Positions 60,953 to 64,000 of a stretch of DNA of 64,000 nucleotides are shown one piece after another. Under the pieces are notes generated by a model. The model was given only the letters and a program-made list of their open reading frames with translations. It searched no databases and had not been told where the DNA came from. The stretch is from ZC4RG20 sp036381515 (GTDB lineage Bacteria; Pseudomonadota; Gammaproteobacteria; Steroidobacterales; Rariloculaceae): positions 1 through 64,000 of the forward strand of contig DASVCR010000074.1 in NCBI GenBank assembly GCA_036381515.1, written 5' to 3'. Each line of letters opens with the position of its first letter. Position 1 is the stretch's first letter. The position numbers were made by a program, and so were the translations under genes.

Positions 60953-63078
60953 CAACGATGGTCGAGCGGCAAGCGCTGTCCATCAATCCATTCGCCGACG
61001 ACATTGTCGACGATCCGCGGCGGGTCGAGTACTCGGTGCCGGGGCTCAACGAAAAGGTCGCCTCGGAGATCGTTTCCCGGATCGAAGCGCTCTGCAACCC
61101 GGACGAGCTGAGCCGGCGCCCACACCCTCGAAAGGCGTTGATCGTGCTCTCGAGACGCGCCGGCTTCGGAAAGTCGCACCTGATCGGCACCGTCTTCAGG
61201 AAACTCAGTGGCAAGGCGACGCTCGTGAACGTGCGTCCGTTCGAGGATCCGGCGACGCGTTGGAAATCGATCCTCGATCGGGTCGTGCAGGAGCTGGATT
61301 TTCCGGACCGCTACACGGAGTCCGTTGCCGATCAGCCGACGCAGCTCGAACTCTTCGCGCACGGCGTGCTGAGCAGGATTGCCGCCGACCAGCTCGAAGC
61401 GAGCCGCGGCAGCAAGCGGGACATCGACCGATTACGGCAACCGGCCGACCGGCTGGCAGGACTCAAGCGCCACAAGAAGTGGCGCGAGTACATCGACAAC
61501 GCGACGCGCGACGGTGCATGGCTGAGCCAGGTTGAACGTCGGTTGCAGGCGAGCCAGCTGCGCCTCGATACGCCACTGCCGACGTGGCTGCGCGTGCTGT
61601 ACAGCTACGCCTATCAGGGCGATGACTGGGATCTGCGCCGTTCTTGTCTCGACTGGATACAGGCGGACGCGATAGAGGACGGGACCGCCGCGGCGATCGG
61701 CATCCGTATTGCGGACCGTGTCAATCCGATGTATGGCGCGGTCGAGCTAAACGAGCTCGCGAAGACGCGCGTGCTCGACCTCTGCCGCCTGTCGAGATTC
61801 TTTCGGCCGTTCCTGTTCTGCTTTGATCAGACGGAGATGTACGGCAACTCGCCCGAGCTCGCGGCCGCGCTGGGGACGGTGATTCACGAGCTCGTCGACG
61901 AAGGCGTGAATCACGTGGCCGTGATCACGGCCAATGCTGACCCATGGGAGAAGCTGTTGCGGCCGCACTGGCAGAATGCCAGTCGCGACCGGCTGGATCG
62001 ACCGTACTTGACGCTGGAAGGCATCACCCGCCAGCAAGGTTGCGAGCTGGCTGAGCATCGGCTCGGGCTGTTCGACATCGACCGGGCCGGAAGGGACCGC
62101 TTCTGGGCCGACCGGCGCTGGCTCGAGGAACACTTCGAGAGTAGCGCCGAGGTCAGTGTCAGGGATTTTCTCCATCGATGCTCGCACCGGTGGATGGAGT
62201 GCGTCGCCCGTCCTGACGCCGCAGTGGCGCCGGCCGAGCGGGTCCCGCTCACCGCGCTGTTCGAGAAGTACGTTGACGCCGTCAGTGCGAAACCACGCCG
62301 ACTGGTCTTCGACCGGGACGCGCTCCATTGGCTCGTTCGCCATCTGGCCGAAGGGCTTGATGGCGTCGAAGTGGGCACGCTTGGTGAGCGCCCGAAGGGC
62401 GGGCTGCCGCTATGGCGGCACGCCGGGAAGGAGTACGTGTTCGGCTTCGAGTCCGGTACGCACTGGAAGAAGTGGCATAACATCGCACGGGCGGCGCTCG
62501 GCAAAAGCGCTGAGCACGGCCGGGTTCTGGTCTACCCGCGCACGCCGGAGCTGCCGCGGATTCCGAGACCGACGTGGAACGTTGCAAAGCCGGATATCGA
62601 GCGGGCGCGTGCGACCGGCGGCCTGCTGATCCTCGAGCTCACGAAGCACCGAGTCGTCGAACTCTATGCCGCGCACGAGATGTACGCGGATGCGCTGCAA
62701 GGCAACATCGATTGGGCTGTAGACGACGTGGTGCCGTTCCTGCGCGAGCGATTGGCCGACTTCTGGCGCGAGGTGCTCGACCCTCGCGGCGAGCCTGCAC
62801 CGACTCGAGGCCCTGATTCGGTATCCCCGAGTCCGTCCGACGCCGCGCCCGCGGAGCGAAAGCGCATGAAGCGGCGGCGTCCGAACGGCGGCGAGGGCGA
62901 GCTTTCGCGTCGCGTCGTCGACGTGATCCGCAGCAGACGGTTCATGAGCCTCGATGAGTTGCTCGCGACGCTACCCGACGCGGATCGCGAGGCGGTGCTC
63001 GGCATCTGCGGCGGCACGGCCGGCATCAAGGTGCATGCCCACCCGAACCAGACGATCCTGCAATGGCAGACCGCCTGA
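60949..63078 (+). CDS. P-loop ATPase with C-terminal winged helix
   Basis: Encodes 709 residues. Walker A is LSRRAGFGKSHLIGTVFRKL at about 70, with one extra basic residue pair before the Gly. Walker B is RPFLFCFDQTEMYGNSPELA near 290 (hhhhDQ, as in STAND/AAA+ ATPases), and sensor-like VAVITANADPWEKLL follows. The C-terminal part holds RRVVDVIRSRRFMSLDELLA and LPDADREAVLGICGGTAGIK, a winged helix that could bind DNA. It is soluble. It overlaps the winged-helix gene by four bases and the nuclease gene by 16, so the three are one unit. A role in sensing or loading DNA is likely but inferred. Confidence 0.85.
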   Translation: MTTMVERQALSINPFADDIVDDPRRVEYSVPGLNEKVASEIVSRIEALCNPDELSRRPHPRKALIVLSRRAGFGKSHLIGTVFRKLSGKATLVNVRPFEDPATRWKSILDRVVQELDFPDRYTESVADQPTQLELFAHGVLSRIAADQLEASRGSKRDIDRLRQPADRLAGLKRHKKWREYIDNATRDGAWLSQVERRLQASQLRLDTPLPTWLRVLYSYAYQGDDWDLRRSCLDWIQADAIEDGTAAAIGIRIADRVNPMYGAVELNELAKTRVLDLCRLSRFFRPFLFCFDQTEMYGNSPELAAALGTVIHELVDEGVNHVAVITANADPWEKLLRPHWQNASRDRLDRPYLTLEGITRQQGCELAEHRLGLFDIDRAGRDRFWADRRWLEEHFESSAEVSVRDFLHRCSHRWMECVARPDAAVAPAERVPLTALFEKYVDAVSAKPRRLVFDRDALHWLVRHLAEGLDGVEVGTLGERPKGGLPLWRHAGKEYVFGFESGTHWKKWHNIARAALGKSAEHGRVLVYPRTPELPRIPRPTWNVAKPDIERARATGGLLILELTKHRVVELYAAHEMYADALQGNIDWAVDDVVPFLRERLADFWREVLDPRGEPAPTRGPDSVSPSPSDAAPAERKRMKRRRPNGGEGELSRRVVDVIRSRRFMSLDELLATLPDADREAVLGICGGTAGIKVHAHPNQTILQWQTA

Positions 63079-64000
63079 GCGTCACGGAGCTCAAGTGCGC
63101 CGTGCTCGATCAAGAGTTTCGGCGCCGGCTGATCGACGGCGAGCGGCCCGCGATCCCGTGGTGCGTTCCGTCGAATGGCGGACCGCCGGTCAAGGGCGCG
63201 TTGTTTCACAAGCTCGCGGACGCGTTCACGCGGTGGCTGTCGAGTGCCGGGCCGCAAGGCTTGGATCTCGTGACCGCGGACGATCTTTGGCACGCGCTCT
63301 ACGACCGCTTCGCCGAAGCGGACCTGACGGAGCTCGCGGAAACCGGGCAGCTCGAGTCGGCGCTCCATATAAGCCTTTGCCTGCGCACCTTCTGCACCCG
63401 GCTCGCCTCGCTGCGGGGCTCGATCCAGGGCTTCGCCGGCTGGCAGGATCTTTTCCTCGGCATGGAGCTCCCGATCGAAGGCGTCGTGATCGCGGATACC
63501 GACTTCGCGGTGTCGGGCCGGGTCGATGCAGTGCGCGCCGACACGAAACACGGCGTCGTCGTCGTGGACTACAAGTTGTCGCGCGGCAGTCAGACGAAGC
63601 ATGACCTGCTGCAGCTGGCGATCTACGCGCATCTCCTCGAAGCGATTCGGCCCGGGTTGAGCTTCGCCGGGCTGCTCGAGTACTACGATCCGGAGCTCTG
63701 CTGCATAGAGGTAGACCCCGACGACCTGCGCGCATTGTTCCGCGACGTCGTAATGCCCGTGCTCCGCGAGATGACCGACACCCGCCGTGCTGCCGAGGCG
63801 CGGCGAACGGGCATCGCGGCGCATCCGGGCGACGGAAAGGCAGCATCGCCCCAGCAACGCGGTGCGGCCGGCGATCGTGCGGCGGACGAGGCAACCGACG
63901 GCTCGGCGGAGACGGCGCAAGCGGAAACTACGCACGCCGACACTGCACGAGCGGACGAAGAGCCCGATCTGTCTACGCTAATCGTCGAGACGTTCGCCGA
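63063..64000 (+). CDS. RecB/Cas4-like PD-(D/E)XK nuclease (3' end cut by window)
   Basis: The frame is open for 312 codons from the ATG at 63063 to the window edge. Nuclease motifs are ALFHKLADAFTRWLS (motif I His), GRVDAVRADTKHGVVVVDYK (Asp and the D-x-K catalytic pair) and HDLLQLAIYAHLLEAI (the Q-x-x-x-Y motif of RecB-family nucleases). A Cys-rich short part, CCIEVDPDDL, lies after it, but I see no complete 4Fe-4S site in this window. After about residue 245 the sequence is low-complexity (Ala, Asp, Glu, Thr) and may be a linker to another domain. It overlaps the ATPase gene by 16 bases. Confidence 0.85.
   Translation, partial: MADRLSVTELKCAVLDQEFRRRLIDGERPAIPWCVPSNGGPPVKGALFHKLADAFTRWLSSAGPQGLDLVTADDLWHALYDRFAEADLTELAETGQLESALHISLCLRTFCTRLASLRGSIQGFAGWQDLFLGMELPIEGVVIADTDFAVSGRVDAVRADTKHGVVVVDYKLSRGSQTKHDLLQLAIYAHLLEAIRPGLSFAGLLEYYDPELCCIEVDPDDLRALFRDVVMPVLREMTDTRRAAEARRTGIAAHPGDGKAASPQQRGAAGDRAADEATDGSAETAQAETTHADTARADEEPDLSTLIVETFA

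Noticed and set aside
60949..63078. BREX BrxC/PglY-type ATPase
   Set aside because: The protein is far shorter than BrxC and shares only general P-loop motifs; no BREX methylase or PglZ gene is nearby in the window.

Overview
The window is a very GC-rich stretch of bacterial chromosome in which nearly all genes end their codons in G or C. It looks like a Pseudomonadota genome, probably a gammaproteobacterium of the soil or marine metagenome type. The reasons are a sigma factor / DUF3619-like / DUF3106 trio, RND efflux pumps, a QmcA-NfeD pair, Tat-exported DUF1501 and DUF1552 proteins, REP-like palindromes and integron attC sites. The exact taxon cannot be fixed from sequence alone. I see no rRNA, tRNA or CRISPR array.

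Layout. 1-5.3 kb: the probable tail of a transposase beside a REP palindrome, an NTF2-like protein, a sigma/anti-sigma/DUF3106 operon on the minus strand, and a DUF1800-DUF1501 pair. 5.3-13 kb: a hybrid histidine kinase, a DUF6152-like secreted protein, several small membrane or secreted proteins, a large exported protein of unknown function and an O-methyltransferase. 13-19.6 kb: a plus-strand run of a DUF1592-type dihaem protein, a DUF1552 protein, an exported ankyrin protein and a Tat-exported dehalogenase-like hydrolase. 19.6-24.4 kb: an accessory patch of lower GC with integron attC sites and cassette-like ORFs but no integrase. It surrounds a VCBS-repeat protein and a secreted protein, and one cassette lies between the two arms of a REP palindrome. 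24.6-37.2 kb: a secreted VOC-esterase fusion, a PQQ-type sugar dehydrogenase, a membrane protein divergent from a TetR regulator across a clear inverted-repeat operator, a Tat-exported FAD dehydrogenase with a cytochrome c, a CadC-like TPR regulator and a lipase-like hydrolase.

37.6-51.8 kb is the most striking region. It is a six-gene operon mixing ABC and RND transport parts: ABC ATPase, ABC permease with a degenerate M1-peptidase-like domain, membrane-fusion lipoprotein, RND pump, a 1587-residue protein that joins a complete RND pump to an ABC ATPase in one chain, and a further ABC-2 permease. REP palindromes sit inside this operon and at its end. I read the genes as one envelope transport machine of unknown substrate.

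52-59.5 kb: NfeD and QmcA, a DUF1993 protein, a PAS histidine kinase, a membrane alpha/beta hydrolase and a tannase-family esterase. 59.5-64 kb: a hypothetical protein, then a tightly overlapping set of winged-helix protein, P-loop ATPase and RecB/Cas4-like PD-(D/E)XK nuclease that runs off the right edge. This set resembles an uncharacterised defence or DNA-processing module.

The REP-like elements occur as two sequence subfamilies, one with core GTCAGAGCCC and one with core GTCAGACACC. They share the same scaffold, so I regard them as one family.
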